Shown here: positions 1-15,439 of the stretch, one piece after another
Layout: each line of letters starts with the position of its first letter
How positions within the stretch are numbered: the stretch's first letter is position 1
Assembly: GCF_036320965.1 (NCBI RefSeq)
Contig: NC_092264.1
Location: 17,809,085-17,873,084, forward strand
Origin: Panulirus ornatus
Lineage: Eukaryota; Arthropoda; Malacostraca; Decapoda; Palinuridae
DNA: 64,000 bases
Reading direction: 5' to 3'
Notes under the pieces: generated by a model
Told to the model about the DNA's origin: nothing
Seen by the model: the letters and a program-made list of their open reading frames with translations, nothing else
The model's database searches: none
Position numbers and translations under genes: made by a program

Positions 1-1077
1 ATGGATGTCAAGAATGAATACGAATGTAACTTAAGAAGTGAGTTACGGGCCTCCGTGATGTAGGGTTTAGTGGTAAGGATCGTAATGCATTCGTATATAA
101 CATCTCACAGATGATGGCTTTCTACCGAATATTTGTACAAGTAATCCACAGCTTGTCATCGACGTGCTGTCATATTGATCATAAAAAATTAGAATTGATT
201 TCATTAAGGAGGATTTACGTACACACTTAAGACGATGAATTAAGTTCAGAGAGCTAACGTAAAAGATGGATTAAACATTGCAAACTCTTAATACCAACCG
301 AAAAAAAATATATCATATTCGTTAAGATAGTCATTAACATGCATTAGTGTAAATTACTGACAGGATAATCATGTTTCTGATAATTATAAGAGGATCATCT
401 TTATAATTAACCCCATTATTAAGCACAGGGACAGTTCAATGCATATTTTGACATGTAATGATAGAAGTGTTTTACAGTCAGTCAGTTTGGCCAGCGTGAG
501 GAGGCTGCAGGGTAGGGAGGAACCTCGTCCCCACATCTCGCTTTTCCCAGCGTCACGTCCTCAACCACCGAACCCTCCCTCCCTCGCTACATTCTCCTCC
601 CGTCGTGTTTTCCCCCTACACCAGCCGACGAGAGAGAGAGAGAGAGAGATAGGATCCACCAGAGACTCACTGCCTGTAAATACAGCATCCATTATCACCT
701 CCAAAGAAGCTATTTACATTTCTTTTACTTACCTGCAGGATTCCACATGACCTTCGTGGTCATGCACAACCTCAGTGATCAGACCTGTGCACCTATGATA
801 GAGACTTCAACTCCCTGTAGTTCCCTCACTTCAGGATCACATGGGGTTAGATGGTTCCTCCTCACCATCTGATGCCTTACTTGCTCGAGGTCACACTGAG
901 ATGTGGACGAGTGATAGACACTGTGGTTCTGGTGAGGTGAATGGCCTGGTTTTCACCTGTTGTTACAATCACTGGGGGGGGGGGGGGTTATGTTGTCGTA
1001 TGGTCATTCATACACGATCAGGTATTTGAATGTAATACATGGTTGTAGGAGATGTTACACCACCCAGATAGCCTTAA
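1..1077. other. Unannotated AT-rich stretch
   Basis: No gene, RNA or transposon remnant was recognised. It holds a short (GA)n run near 630-649 and a G homopolymer near 974-987. Short open frames here show no family motif and no repeat-free coding signature. Confidence 0.5.
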
Positions 1078-1437
<360 letters not shown>

Positions 1438-1457
1438 GTAGTAGTAGTAGTAGTAGT

Positions 1458-1798
1458 GAGGGTAGTAGCATCATACATTTACAGTTATGAAGGTAATCAT
1501 AATATAAGTTCACACTCCAGCAGACTCCCTCCCTCCCTGTTCCATGGCGATCTTCCAGGACGCACTGGCCACTGCATTCCATACCGCTCCAGATCTGTCC
1601 CCTGTTCTCATCATCATCATTCTTCCTGAAAATAAGGCAAATTGAATCAATGTTTCTCTCGCCCTACACAGCCAACCCCACTCATAACCTTAACTCGAGT
1701 TTTCAGCGTGAGTTGCGCGAGAGATTGATGGAGATTTCGTGAGAGACAAGAAGGGGTTCTGTGGCTTCAGAAGATTAAAAGCCCCTGTGTTACCTTAT
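1458..1798. other. Unannotated spacer
   Basis: No gene or repeat family was recognised here; the sequence has ordinary composition. Confidence 0.4.
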
Positions 1799-2095
1799 CC
1801 CTTGAGTACTTACATTCAATGCATTAACTTACCCCTCGAGTTCAAGTAATTACTTACACTCAATGCGTTAGCTTACCCCTTGAGTGCAAGTGATTACTCA
1901 CGCTCGTTGCCTTAACTCAATGCAAGTGATTGCATACACTCAAAGCCTCAACTTACACCCTGTGTACGAGTAATTAGTTACACTCAGCGCCTTGACTTAC
2001 CCCATGAGTGAGGATGTTTGTATTCACTCACAGTGTCAACATATCCCTTGAGAACAGAGCCCTACATTCACTCAAAGTCTTCGCTTATCCTTGGA
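1799..2095. repeat. Degenerate minisatellite, about 45-bp period
   Basis: Diverged tandem units share the words CCCTTGAGT, GTAATTACTTACACTCA and GCCTTAACTTA. Unit starts fall near 1799, 1832, 1877, 1913, 1958, 2001 and 2044. Divergence is high, so the array is old; the edges, especially 3' of 2095, are fuzzy. Confidence 0.75.
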
Positions 2096-3139
2096 ATTCC
2101 TAGATCAATATCAACTGTGTTTACCTAATGCTCTGGCAGAGCGATTGTCTTCCACAGTGCGCCTTAACATACCCATTCATTGCCTTAAGCACTCGTGTTC
2201 ACCACCACGACCCACACTACTCAGTCTTGATTCCCCCTCCGAGCAAGGTAACTTAAGCCACACAGTGTGGCAACTTACCTCGCGTGCCATCCTTTAGAGC
2301 CAGTAACTAACCTATCACTCCTAAGTTAAACTTCTAACAACACCCTCGACAAGTTTACGACCTCTTGTCAAGGGAAAATCACCCTTTAAGTACATACTTG
2401 AATCCTTTTTTCACTTAATTTAAAACTTAGAGCAGCATAATTCATCAGGTTTTTATTCACGAGTTACGAACAGAACTAAACGAGAATATAAATTCCTTTT
2501 AGACATCATGAATAAAAATTATCATATCATGTCCAGAATTTATCTTTCTCATATACATTTCGTCGCAATTTTCTGTCCTTTTCTCAAATGTTCGACAAGG
2601 ACACTTCTGGAGATGAGGACGCTGGGGACCAGGTGGGAGTCTTGCTCCACTAACCCATTGATCCTTTCTTTTCCCGACCTTTCCTTCACGTGGGAGATTG
2701 ATAGTTATCGAACTCCCAGTGGTTATTATCATATCTAATGGAGACACATTATAGTCATTGACTCTGTTGAGTATTTCAACAACTTTAGGAGTGTAGCGAC
2801 TTCACTTGCCAATAGTCACCCATTTGACCTGGATAGTTGCAGTATCCTTCTCTCGATCTCGACTTAATTAGTAACTAGCTGGTTTGGTAAACACGTACGA
2901 GACAGCCACGGAGATGTGCGTAGTCATTAGAAAGTTTTAGAATCAATGACAAAATGAAGAAGACTTACACCTGTTGCATTATATTCAAAGTTGCGTGAGG
3001 GGGAGGGCAAAGGAAAGAAATGATAATGTTTGTGATGATCATCATGATCCTAATGGTATCCTATTCTTTTTTTATTCAGATGAACTAAGAAAAAAAGACA
3101 ATAGCCGACCAATACTGTATAAATAACCGAAACTAAAAA
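2096..3139. other. Unannotated stretch
   Basis: Nothing recognisable. Open frames of 70-80 codons around 2500-2750 occur on both strands and carry no known motif. The sequence just upstream of 3140 could be further, unreadable remains of the Penelope-like element that follows. Confidence 0.35.
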
Positions 3140-3620
3140 TTTATTGTCCACATCCGAACCTCTGGACCGTTTCATAATTTACATCTTGTACTACGAGACA
3201 TCGTCTCCAGAAACATCACCCACACAAGACGACAAAGTCAAGCTAGTTGTCTATGAAAGAAACAAACACTCAAGCAACCTCATCGTGAACGACCAGCTAT
3301 TATAAGAAACAAAACGTGTTATAAGGATCCAACACATTTTATGAGTTTAAAGATCAATCAGGAGACTGGGAGCTCTTTACCAACATGACCTTCGTACGTG
3401 GCAAGTATAACCCGTACACTGTCCAGAAGACTCACCCTGCTACATCTACAAGAAGGTTCCATGACACTACATGTCTCCAAGAAGCACAACACTGCCCTCA
3501 CACCAGAGACACTTGTTCAGTCTACAAGGATACCAAGCTGTGAACAAGACATAAGACGCCATCGCGTCGCCGAAGAACTGGTTATCAAGATACAACAAAG
3601 AATCAACAACTAGAACATGA
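3140..3620 (+). pseudogene. Penelope-like retroelement remnant: linker and GIY-YIG-type C-terminal domain
   Basis: Seen: reading in shifting frames gives LRDIVSRNITHT, then KVKLVVYERNKHSSNLIV, then YEFKDQSGDWELF, then YVASITRTLSRRLTLLHLQE with HVSKKHNTALTPETLVQST and VAEELVIKIQQRINN, ending at a stop at 3611-3613. Known: this order (a linker with a KL-hydrophobic-YYKN motif, a Y-(I/V)-G-x-T-x-x-TL-x-x-RL core, an LTx-x-xLxxxT segment and a terminal (A)E-alpha-IK motif) is what I recall for the C-terminal endonuclease region that follows the RT in Penelope-like elements. The G of the YVG/YIG motif is replaced by A (YVA). At least one frameshift near 3235 and an internal stop near 3300 show it is dead. 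The RT core upstream was not found, so the copy is 5'-truncated or its 5' part is too decayed to read. A related GIY-YIG retroelement clade is the main alternative. Confidence 0.62.
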
Positions 3621-3955
3621 GCCAAAACAGGTTACTACAACTGCATGACGCAGCATCGCGGCACAGCCAATGAGCTCACAAGGCCACATTTACATCCACG
3701 TATAGGTATAACCCAGCCTCACTCTCCAGCTCACAAATCTTCCCACCTGGTCCAGTGAACCATCCACACACACTTGAATATAATGAGATGGATTCAAACC
3801 GAAACGTCGAGGCAACTGTTCGAGGCATCTTCCACAACCTCCCCAACTATGTGGAAAAAAGAGGAATCCTGCAACTTGAAAAGAATTAGAAAGAATTTGA
3901 TAGAAAACCTGTTATCCGATCAGTTAAACATGATATGATTACAAAAAGAGCTGCT
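3621..3955 (+). other. Probable 3' flank of the Penelope-like remnant
   Basis: After the stop, the sequence includes GAAACGTCGAGG near 3801, similar to the 'ACGAAACGT' words I associate with the region after such ORFs. No other feature is visible before the (AC)n tract. Assignment to the element is inference. Confidence 0.3.
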
Positions 3956-4355
<400 letters not shown>

Positions 4356-4618
4356 GTACAAATATGTAGATAGGCAGATAGATAGACAGAAAGATAAGCA
4401 GATAGATAGATACATGAATACAGATATAAATTCTAGTTTGGTCTATGTAATCTATCTCAGATACAATTATCTGTGTGTAAAGAGAAAAGTTTTGCTTGCT
4501 GTTCTTCCTTCGCATCAGCAGAAATATGAGGAAAACGGAACGAAGGTGCTTGCTTGTGTCTACGCAGCTGATAATAATTTCCCTACCGTATTCCTCCCTA
4601 TACGTTTGTCTTTGCCCA

Positions 4619-4753
<135 letters not shown>

Positions 4754-5045
4754 AGTGGGCTGTCTCTCCTCCGTGTAATAACTTGGGATAATGAAGGTAT
4801 TTCCATACTGGTAGAAAATAAAATGCCAACTCGGCGAAGATGAGACAAAAATATAAATGCCTCTGAACTTTGAAGTTACACAACTGGAAATTTGATTACA
4901 TTTGTAAAACGGATTTTTTTTTGTTTTTATTTTTGTTTGGCTTATTTTCGAAAAATAATAATATGCTCTCGTGCATGGAGGTGAGCTTGATAGAGATCTA
5001 GAACACTTACAAAAAACTAAAACTAGATAAATAGTTATTTTCTTA

Positions 5046-5215
<170 letters not shown>

Positions 5216-6439
5216 ACATCTGAACAAAGACGTGTCTCCATAAATGCAGAAATACCATCAGGAAAAGGAAACTGGAATTACCCTCCTGGCTCCCCTGACT
5301 GAGAGGGCTGGAAGGAAGGTGGCTGGCTGCCTGGCTGGAAGAGCCTCAGCCATTACGGTGTGGGTAGATGGACAGGTGGGAGATAGTTGTAATTGGAAAA
5401 GCAGGGAAATCAGGACTAAGTGACGGCTGAAGATTAATGGTAAGACGTCCCTTCCACTCAGACGATACTACTGTGCTGCTTAACATGTAGACAGGACGAC
5501 AGGATCTTTAAATGTTTAAGCAAGGTAGACGGGTTCAGGGGATACCCCTGACGCGTGCGCCCTCATGTCTCATGATGGAACAACGGAAGACGTGTACTTC
5601 ACACTCACACACGTGGGTTCCCCCCGCCCTCCTCCCCCCACAGTGCTATAATGTGGCTTCCCATCGTGAAGGGAAGCGATAAAGATAAGTGAGGGTGACT
5701 GAGGTTGACGGACGGACGCGGGAGATATGCAATCATGACCCAGCCCACCCGAACCTCAGATCTAATTCCAGCAGGGAGTATGAACTTGTCAGAATTTCAT
5801 TCAGGTCAGAGTTCACAAAGCCAGTTGTAATGAAGGGTGTCTGTGTAAGGTGTGGTAGGGAGCTGCGATGCACCCCAGGGTTGGGTGTAGCCAGGGTACA
5901 GCGCCGATCGTCTGGGCTTAGTAAGTTGAGGAGAGACGAGCTCAGCAACATTCCTGGTTTCAGGAAGCCGAGCTCGGTCTTACCCTTAAGCTGTGGTCCA
6001 CACCATAAGCAGAAGACCTCCCCGTATGTCTGGGTTTCTCTCCGTAAGCCACAGTCCTCACCACTCCTTAGATGACACATCGAAGTTTTCAACACTGACG
6101 ATAATCTAGAAATGATGAAGTATCAAGGTAACGGTGTTCGGTAACGCCTATGATATACGTTGGGGTATTTAGCTTCCAATGAGGCTATAACGTGAGGGAA
6201 TTATCATCTTTGGTGAGGATTGATAAGTCAAGCCTCGTCATAGAACTTCTCACTCTATAGGAATTGCATATAGCTCAAGACTTGGGTTCCCGCACCCTCT
6301 GGAAATGAAAGCTTGGGTAACATTAGAACCATTTCTTAGAATCGAGTCTTAGCAGTGCTCTGAGTACAATGTTGAAGCTGCAGAGCCTCTGGGTAAGGGT
6401 TCTTGTGATTTCATAATGATATTAGTGTTTATTTTTTCA
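5216..6439. other. Unannotated stretch with ordinary composition
   Basis: No microsatellite and no recognised element. A frame at 5689-6075 (+) encodes about 128 residues including CVRCGRELRC, but the opposite strand is open for almost the same length and no family is recognised, so it is not called a gene. Confidence 0.35.
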
Positions 6440-6570
6440 GACATAAAGTTATTTTCCGCTTTAGCGAGGGAGCGCCAGGAACAGACGATGAAATGGCTTT
6501 ATTCACTCATCCTATTCTCTTCCTGTCGTGTATAATGCACGACCAGGCCCCCACAGACCTTTCATGATGA
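6440..6570 (-). mobile_element. 3' end of the RTE-like LINE family (fragment)
   Basis: Read on the minus strand, it contains GCCATTTCATCGTCTG, then GGCGCTCCCTCGCTAAAG, matching the tails of the copies at 34949-34998 and 41953-42018. The upstream words GGTCTGTGGGGGCCTGG and CATTATACACGACAG match the segment preceding the tail at 34.9 kb. Only the non-coding 3' end remains. Confidence 0.72.
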
Positions 6571-7052
<482 letters not shown>

Positions 7053-7361
7053 CACATTAGATGATAAAAAATAAATAATTAACGTCGAAAAGGAGGATTG
7101 CAGATCCGATGAAAAATAAAGAATGAAAATAGGACTCGTTAAGAGAAAGGGAATGTACTGAGAACGTCAAAAAAAAAGAAATAAAAGAAGAGACCGAAAG
7201 GTTTTAGAGTGAGGGGAAGGGTGTGAAGTGGAGGAGTGGAATAATGTAGAGAGTGAAGAGGACGAGAAGAGGCAACCAAAAGGAGGAAAGGACTGGGTGT
7301 GAGAGAGTGAAAGGAGGAGATGGGAAGGCAAGAATCAGTAGTGGATGGAAAAATGAAGAAG

Positions 7362-7496
<135 letters not shown>

Positions 7497-7859
7497 GACA
7501 GAAGGATGCGGAAGAAAAAGAAATTAGGCACGTTTCCTGCTTCTCTGCATTGACCCTTGAATCAGATTTCCTTCATGGCATTGCTATAATACGTCTTATG
7601 AAATCATTTATTCCTTTTGCCATCCATCCTGCCTTGACTTCACTCTTCCTGTCTGAGAACAGTGTCTCTCATGGAAGAGTATTACCTCACTCAAGTTAGT
7701 CCAGATCCTTTTGAAATTTGTGATATATCTAGAAACATAAACCAGTGTATATAATTTTCCTGTGTAGAAGTTTGCTAATCTAGAATTAAGGAGTTTCTAA
7801 GATAATTTATTGGTGATCGTGATGAAGAGACGTCTGTTGTTACAGTAGTGTTAGAGGTG

Positions 7860-9445
7860 AGGAGCCAAAGGAAATGAAATATGGAAGAGGAGGAAGTTAC
7901 GTGGGAGCAAGTGAGAAATTCTTAAAGAATGGGAAAGCTTGGGGTACACTGGGGTGGAGTGGTGAGTGAAATGGTGCAGAATGGAGTTGAAAATGCTATT
8001 AAATGGACCTGCAGAGTGTGTGCCCGGAAGCACACAGAATAGCCGTGCCTCTGAACAATAGGTAGATGCAACATTTTGTTCCAGTATGTTTAAAAGGTAA
8101 AAAGAGCAGGAGTGTCACTGTAAAATTCACACAGGAGTAAGTCATTTGGTGTAGTTGTCAAAGTGTTTGAGTGGAGAGTGACTGATGCTCTGAAAGGTTT
8201 ACGAGTTTCTCGAAGGTGAAGAACACGACAAATCTGGGTGGGGAAAGGAGTGTGGAGTCCTGGGGTTGGCTCGTAAACCAGTCCTGGTGAATGTTTTTAG
8301 AGAAGCGAAGCAAAGATAGTATGTACAGCTCTGTGGATTTAGAAAACGTTAATGATAAAGTTGGAACAAAATATCTTTTTGGACGTCCTGTCTGTATGTG
8401 GTGTACATAGTACACTTGTGAATGCCTTTAAAAGCAATTATGAATGAGGTGTACTGGGTAGTTACCGGATTCGACAAACTTTTCGCTTCAAAGTGGGTCC
8501 ATCCTCCCCCTGCTACAGATTGTGGTGTAGCCTTGAAGCTGCAGGAGCTCCATGAAAAAGGGATTTCAGGATTATATAATAGTGATGATAATATTTGTGC
8601 TGTGTGTGTCAAGATTATGGGGTTGCGTAATCGTACTTCCGGATGGGGTATTACGTTACATAATGGAAATGAGGTGTAGTGAGAACTGAATATTACTAAA
8701 CCATTGGAATGAAGTGGAAATGATCACAGCTGTTATATGAAGATGATGCTCTTCTGCTAACTGACTCAAGGGATAATTTGGATCATATAGTTGGTCAGGT
8801 TGATGAGAAAATGGGAAGAGGAATCTGAAAAAATGAATTAAAGCAGAACTAAAATTCTGATTTTTGAAAAAAAAAGAAGATGAAATGAAATTGTCAGCTG
8901 TGAATGATTTTATGTATTTGGGAAGAAAGTCCAGCAAGGATGGCAGTGTCAACACTGATAATGGAATGTTGCTAGGTGAACTGAACGTCTTAGTGAAGTG
9001 GAAAATGAAAAACAAACATATCGCAAAGTATGTAGGAAGTTAACATGAGGTCAGTAGTCCCACCTCTGGATGTATGGATGAGAAAGCTTAATATTATGTA
9101 TATATATCATACTGAGAACAATTGGTACTTATATTGAAAAGTGTAACTGAAATCAGGAGAACACAAGAACGCCTAGACTTAGTCTTTTGAGAAGGATATG
9201 CAGCGTGAAGAAATCATGAGAAAGGCGTAGGATGAAATGTATGGTCGATGATTCATTGGTTAGAGTAACATGTAGCAGTAATAGTAGTAGAGATAAGCTA
9301 CGACAGGAAGAGGTAGACCAGTGAGTAGATGGTTTGGAAGAGACGAGAGAAACGGAGGACTGACGTAGTGAACCGAGTTTAAGATCGTGTGTAAGCAAAT
9401 GGATATATGTTGACTGAAAGTGGTGGTGTGGACTGAGACGCTGGC
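7860..9445 (+). pseudogene. Degraded RTE-like LINE reverse transcriptase (longest copy)
   Basis: Seen, across shifting frames: EVTWEQVRN near 7893; EMVQNGVENAIKW near 7968; FLEKRSKDSMYSSVDLENVN at 8293-8353 then DKVG, the counterpart of the 'EK-L-K-(V)Y-(A)-F-DLEKAYDRVD' RT motif with the first catalytic Asp context; KVGPSSPCYRLWC near 8494, the remains of the '(V)GLRQGC-SPWLF' motif; LLLTDSRDNLDHIVG near 8748 (thumb); FMYLGRKSSKDGS near 8908; and GRGRPVSRWFGRDE near 9305. The order is correct for an RTE-type RT, spanning about 1.6 kb. Every domain carries stops and frameshifts, and the YADD box cannot be read. Paralogue of the copies at 27.65, 34.28, 36.84 (minus) and 41.26 kb. RT activity is lost. 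Clade assignment (RTE-like) rests on recognition only. Confidence 0.7.
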
Positions 9446-9950
9446 CGCACGCACTGGACGACTCAGTTTAGTCTGCAGGAGGGATAATGTAGGGATGACT
9501 TAAGCAAGTGCAGAGCATCATGCCTGAGCTGAACACTGAGGACGTGGGATGAATCATATGAGAGACTGTGTACACCTGGTTTCTCCCCATGTTGCTATGT
9601 TATTTAAAATGGAATTCGTGATGACAGAAATGAAGAAATTCTCGTGTAAGAAAAGAGGGGAAAATATATGAGAGTAAAGTTGACGGGTTGACTTTGTTTC
9701 TCACCCGTTGTGACCTCCATGATATGTTAACCCAGAGAGTAATTTTAGAAACATCCTGTGTGCTGCGCCTCCATGTGTCACGCCTTCAATGTGGATTCCG
9801 GTTTTTGCTGTGTATGTATTGCCGCTTCTCGTGGCTATTCTGGCCACCGCCTACACTAGTGTAGTTTTACCCTCAGTGTTGAGACTATAATTACACTCTC
9901 TCGTTCTCTTTCTCTTTTCCTTTTTCTCTAATTATATCATGCTGGTGGCA
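9446..9950. other. Unannotated stretch after LINE copy
   Basis: Possibly 3' non-coding LINE sequence near its start, but the diagnostic tail is not visible. A pyrimidine-rich stretch (TCTC/TTTC) lies just before the (AT)n. Confidence 0.3.
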
Positions 9951-10141
<191 letters not shown>

Positions 10142-10455
10142 TTATTCATTCATTGAGTTTGAAGAGCTCTGTTTGTCTGGTTTAAACAAGTACTGGCAGT
10201 GGTCGTATATCAATATTCTCAAACTTGTATACAAGGTAATTCGTTAAGTGTACGTAACATTTCTTTTCGTAAAGGTTTCATTAATACATTCTGGCGTTCA
10301 TGCGAGCGTTAGTGACTGACCCAGAGTTTGTCGACGTTATTCTGTGAGATTCATTTAGGATCATTTTTATTCTTTTGTAGCACCGGTTCGAACCCGTAGA
10401 TTGCAAGGTGTCATTCATGATCTTAAAGGACAAGTAGTTAGTGAGCAATATGCAA

Positions 10456-10680
10456 TATGAACCTCCGTAGTGTGAGGCATTCACGGGCCGCACGGGGTCG
10501 AGGGCATGGATTCAAATCCTGGTTGCGGCAGTTAGCCCACAGACAACCCAGCTGTTCATCCTCGATCTCACTTCTCTTAACTAGGTCACAGGTGACCCTC
10601 GACGACCTCGCCTCTCTCAAGTTACAAACTCAGGTTAACCTATGTTTTGGAAAGTATATTAGATTTATATAAACCAACAT
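10456..10680 (+). mobile_element. tRNA-derived SINE (probable)
   Basis: A tRNA-like head with a box B-like GGATTCAAATCC at about 10508-10519 and a T-arm end TGGTTGCGGCAG, followed by the body word GCCCACAGACAACCCAGCTGTTC and 'ACCTCGCCTCTCTCAAG'. I recall similar bodies after tRNA heads in decapod SINEs. Box A is degenerate (near GTAGTGTGAGG). No target duplication was identified. A perfect GGTTCGAACCC at about 10384-10394 lies 70 bp upstream of the element and is not part of it. Confidence 0.5.
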
Positions 10681-10908
10681 TTTGATTCACTTTGATATCT
10701 CTGTCATGTTTGATAAGAGATGATCTATGACTGAGTTTGTTGTTTATGATACTCTTAACACAGCTCTAGTCAATTTGATGACATTGTCAAGTGCCTGGAT
10801 GTCTAGAGTCGAGGATTGGGTGGATGAACTGGATAGTTTGGATGACGAGTGAGGAGGGTTAAGTGGATAACCCAGCAGTTGAAATGAGGGTTTAAGATGT
10901 CCTGCTCA

Positions 10909-12280
<1,372 letters not shown>

Positions 12281-12400
12281 ATCATCACGACCAGACTTGC
12301 TGCTATATATAGAGACCATACTACCAGTCACCACGACCAGACTTGCTGCTACACATTGAGACTATACTACCAGTCATCACTGAAACTGAACTCACTCACT
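12281..12400. repeat. 46-bp tandem repeat, about 2.3 copies
   Basis: CCAGACTTGCTGCTA starts at 12291 and again at 12337, each followed by GAGAC-ATACTACCAGTCA. The sequence downstream to about 12600 is rich in related ACCAACCATC words, suggesting older decayed units. Confidence 0.75.
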
Positions 12401-14603
12401 AGATTAGCACCAGATCCGACCACTATCGAGACAACATCCTGCTACACGGTCACCAACCACCGACCATTACCATGAACCATCTTACTACAAACTAACCACA
12501 GAACCAACCATCATTTTGACCCAACTTGCTACAAACTTATCTTAGCACCAACCATCTCCAGAAACGAACTCCCTCACCAGCTATTACCAGGAGCCTGGGC
12601 TCGCCACCACACAAACCACACACCAACCAACTCCACGAGTGAACTTGCAATACACACACACAACCCTCTCACCATCTACAAAGGACGTATCGACAAAACT
12701 GCTCCAGCCTCGAACAAACTTCATCTCTTTTGTCGTAAAGAAGTCAAATAAAGATCCTTCACGGAAAAGTTCTGTAATCGTATGCAAATTTAGTGAGAAT
12801 AGCGTAAATGTTGTTAAAACGCTGCGGAAAACACTTACGAGGATAGCTAAGGAAGGTCTGGGGTAAGGTAAAGCAGACATCTTAAGTTGGGGAAGACAAC
12901 TAGGCTACGATGAGGCATGGCTTGAGTTAGGGTCGCTCCCGTCACACCATATTTCTCTGTGTTATTCCCTCCTGACGGTGCGTCATGGTTGCTACGTGAC
13001 ACTGTACTATCACTATCATCTCTCACCTTACGTCGGCTGCTTGTGTCACTATAGGTTTGATAGAATGATCAGCAATTTCATCACCATATCCTCAAGGTGC
13101 TTCGGTTACCATCGAATGCCAAGGCCATCTATAACCACACTTCTGTTACCAGCTGATACTATCCTTTAGTTACCATCTGAGACCTTGACTTCGTCAACGT
13201 TACTATACTCCATCACCATCTTTCGATATATTGCCCCAACCAGTCACCATAATTCTATCACAACAATATCACTATACTCTATTACAGTGACGATTTCCTA
13301 CCATAATTCTCTTATCGATTTTACTATAATTCCTTTACTATATTTTGATGATTCTATAAGAAAAGCAGACATTTTTTGACAAATCTGAGAAACCTCATAC
13401 CTCATCTCAGAATCGACTTTGCATCCTCACCGCACCTCACTGTCACCATACATCCGTCATCATTTGTCCCTCACTATACGGATGACTAACCCCCATTCTT
13501 CAACCACCAACTGGCACTTTATCTTCCTGTTAAGTCCCTTTACCATCTGTTACTAAACCGTCTCCACACTATTACACCTTGCTGTCACCATCACTTGCGA
13601 CTATACCTCTCACCATCCATGTTTTGCTGTCATTATCACATGCCACTGTACCCATCACCATCTCACACTCTGCCATCACCATCACTTGTCACTATGCCTC
13701 TCCCCAGTCCACTATTATATATCTACCGTTACCACCTTCTACTGAGGATTCCATCACCTCATCGTGCTACCACCACATACGCTTTAATCTCTCCTCAGAT
13801 CTTACATAAACTTCAGCAAAGTTTGAACACGTAAGTTCGACCTTTTAAAAATTCGCCCCTGAACCGTTTTTCTCACAGCTCAGTTCATTTAAGATAGATT
13901 AAGTTAAGTTTCTGCCTTCCCCCCACACTAACCAAACCTTAGGAAAAACGTTACAGGGCGAGAGAGAAAAAAAGTCTGTGAGGTGTATGATGGTCACGAA
14001 GTAGTTGGATAAGCTGCCATCGACGTATGTCAGCGTCAGACCAGAGACTGACAATTGACAAAGATCAGATCAGTCTTAAAGTCTTAAAGTTTTTTCTCCC
14101 TATCTTTTTTCGGTCAGTATTTTTTTTTTTTCTTTTTTTTAGGTACGCATCACTTGTACCTTCGTACAATAAATGATCTTTCCTCACAGCAGTAGTGTGG
14201 TGACCAGAGAAGAGGGAGTGACAGGGCGTAGTTTGAAGCATTACGTTGTATTGTAAGATACTGAATAGGGCTTTACTGGTGAGGCTAATGAAGGTCTGAG
14301 AAAATCTGGGGTTAGTGATGATCGGTAGTTAGGTGGTCGGTGCGCCATCAAAGGAACTCCTATGAAGGATGCAAGAGCCTTCAAACACACACTCTTGTAT
14401 TATCCAGTGACGCTAGGTTGCCTGATGTAACACTAGTGAGGCAAGACTGAAAGCTTTGCCTTCAAAGTTCGGGACCATTTGGGTTGGTACGACAGATAAA
14501 GATTTTGTAGAATATAATCCTCAGCTGGAGTCAGAGCAGATGTTTGGTTGGCATAGGATTTGATAAAACTCACAAGTAAAAAACATACCTTAGTATTACA
14601 CAT
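12401..14603. other. Unannotated stretch with CCATCAC-rich degenerate repeats
   Basis: 13560-13760 is rich in ACCATCACTTG / CACTAT / CACCATC words with irregular 40-50 bp spacing, a likely decayed minisatellite. The remainder has no recognisable gene. A poly-T/C run lies near 14118-14140. Confidence 0.4.
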
Positions 14604-14708
14604 GGATCCGACCTCCACCAATATAGATCCGACCTCCACCAATATAGATCCGACCTCCACCAATATAGATCCAACCTCCACCAATATAGATTCAACCTCC
14701 ACTAATAT
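14604..14708. repeat. 21-bp minisatellite, 5 copies
   Basis: Units GATCC-ACCTCCACCAATATA start at 14604, 14625, 14646, 14667 and 14688, with one or two substitutions towards the 3' end. Because 21 is a multiple of three, the array reads as a 7-residue repeat (DPTSTNI), but nothing suggests translation. Confidence 0.95.
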
Positions 14709-15439
14709 CCTCATTTACCCTTGGTTCTCACATGTATTAATTATCTTTTTAAGCCCAGATATCCACTCATCTTTTACTCATGTACAAACCCGGGACCAGA
14801 CTTTTGACTTTCACTGTACCATATTTCCTGTATGTCAACACATGTCCTTACCCATCCATAAACCACATACCCTCTCACCCACCCCTCATGTCCTCACAAC
14901 ATGTCGCCTATCCATTTCCACTCATGTGCTATTCCACCCACTGTCCGCGTGTCCTGTCATTCGTATACCTCTCCACCCGTCAATTACGTCTGTTTTCACT
15001 CCCACCCATGTGCCCTTCCATCCAACACACATACCCATCCACTTCTTTATGTGTTCTTCCACCCTCTACCACCCTCTACCACCCTCTAACCTGCTTATAT
15101 TGCTCTCTATGTATTCCTGTAATCCACCCAGATCTCTCTCTCTACCACCTACCTCTCTCTCTATGGTACTCCGTCCACTACCAGTGCCCCAGTCCACACC
15201 AATCACACGCCACTCTACAACCTACCCATCCCTTCCACCTCCACTCACCAGTTCCTCTATCCACATATCCACCCAACACCCAGGTAGGCCTCCACCCCCT
15301 TCCCTCCCCATATATCATCCTCTCCTCCAGACCCTCCTCTCCCCACCATCAATATCTTGTCTACCTGTCACCCATGTCTTCACCCGTCATCCACCCGGTG
15401 CTCCTTAATAGCAGTTCTCACCCGCTGACTGACCAGAGA
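14709..15439. other. Pyrimidine/CCATCC-rich low-complexity stretch
   Basis: Strongly C/T-biased on the + strand with scattered CACCCA, CCATCC and CTCCAC words and a 10-bp repeat (ACCACCCTCT, three copies near 15058-15088). Overlapping frames of 220-280 codons (Pro/Ser/His-rich) come from this bias and from the loss of purine-rich stop codons. Confidence 0.6.

Noticed and set aside
5689..6095. 128-codon frame with CVRCGRELRC as a zinc-binding protein gene
   Set aside because: The opposite strand is open for about the same length, start codon choice is unclear, and no family is recognised; likely chance.
10384..10394. GGTTCGAACCC as a tRNA T-arm
   Set aside because: The 75 bp on either side do not fold into a tRNA on either strand.
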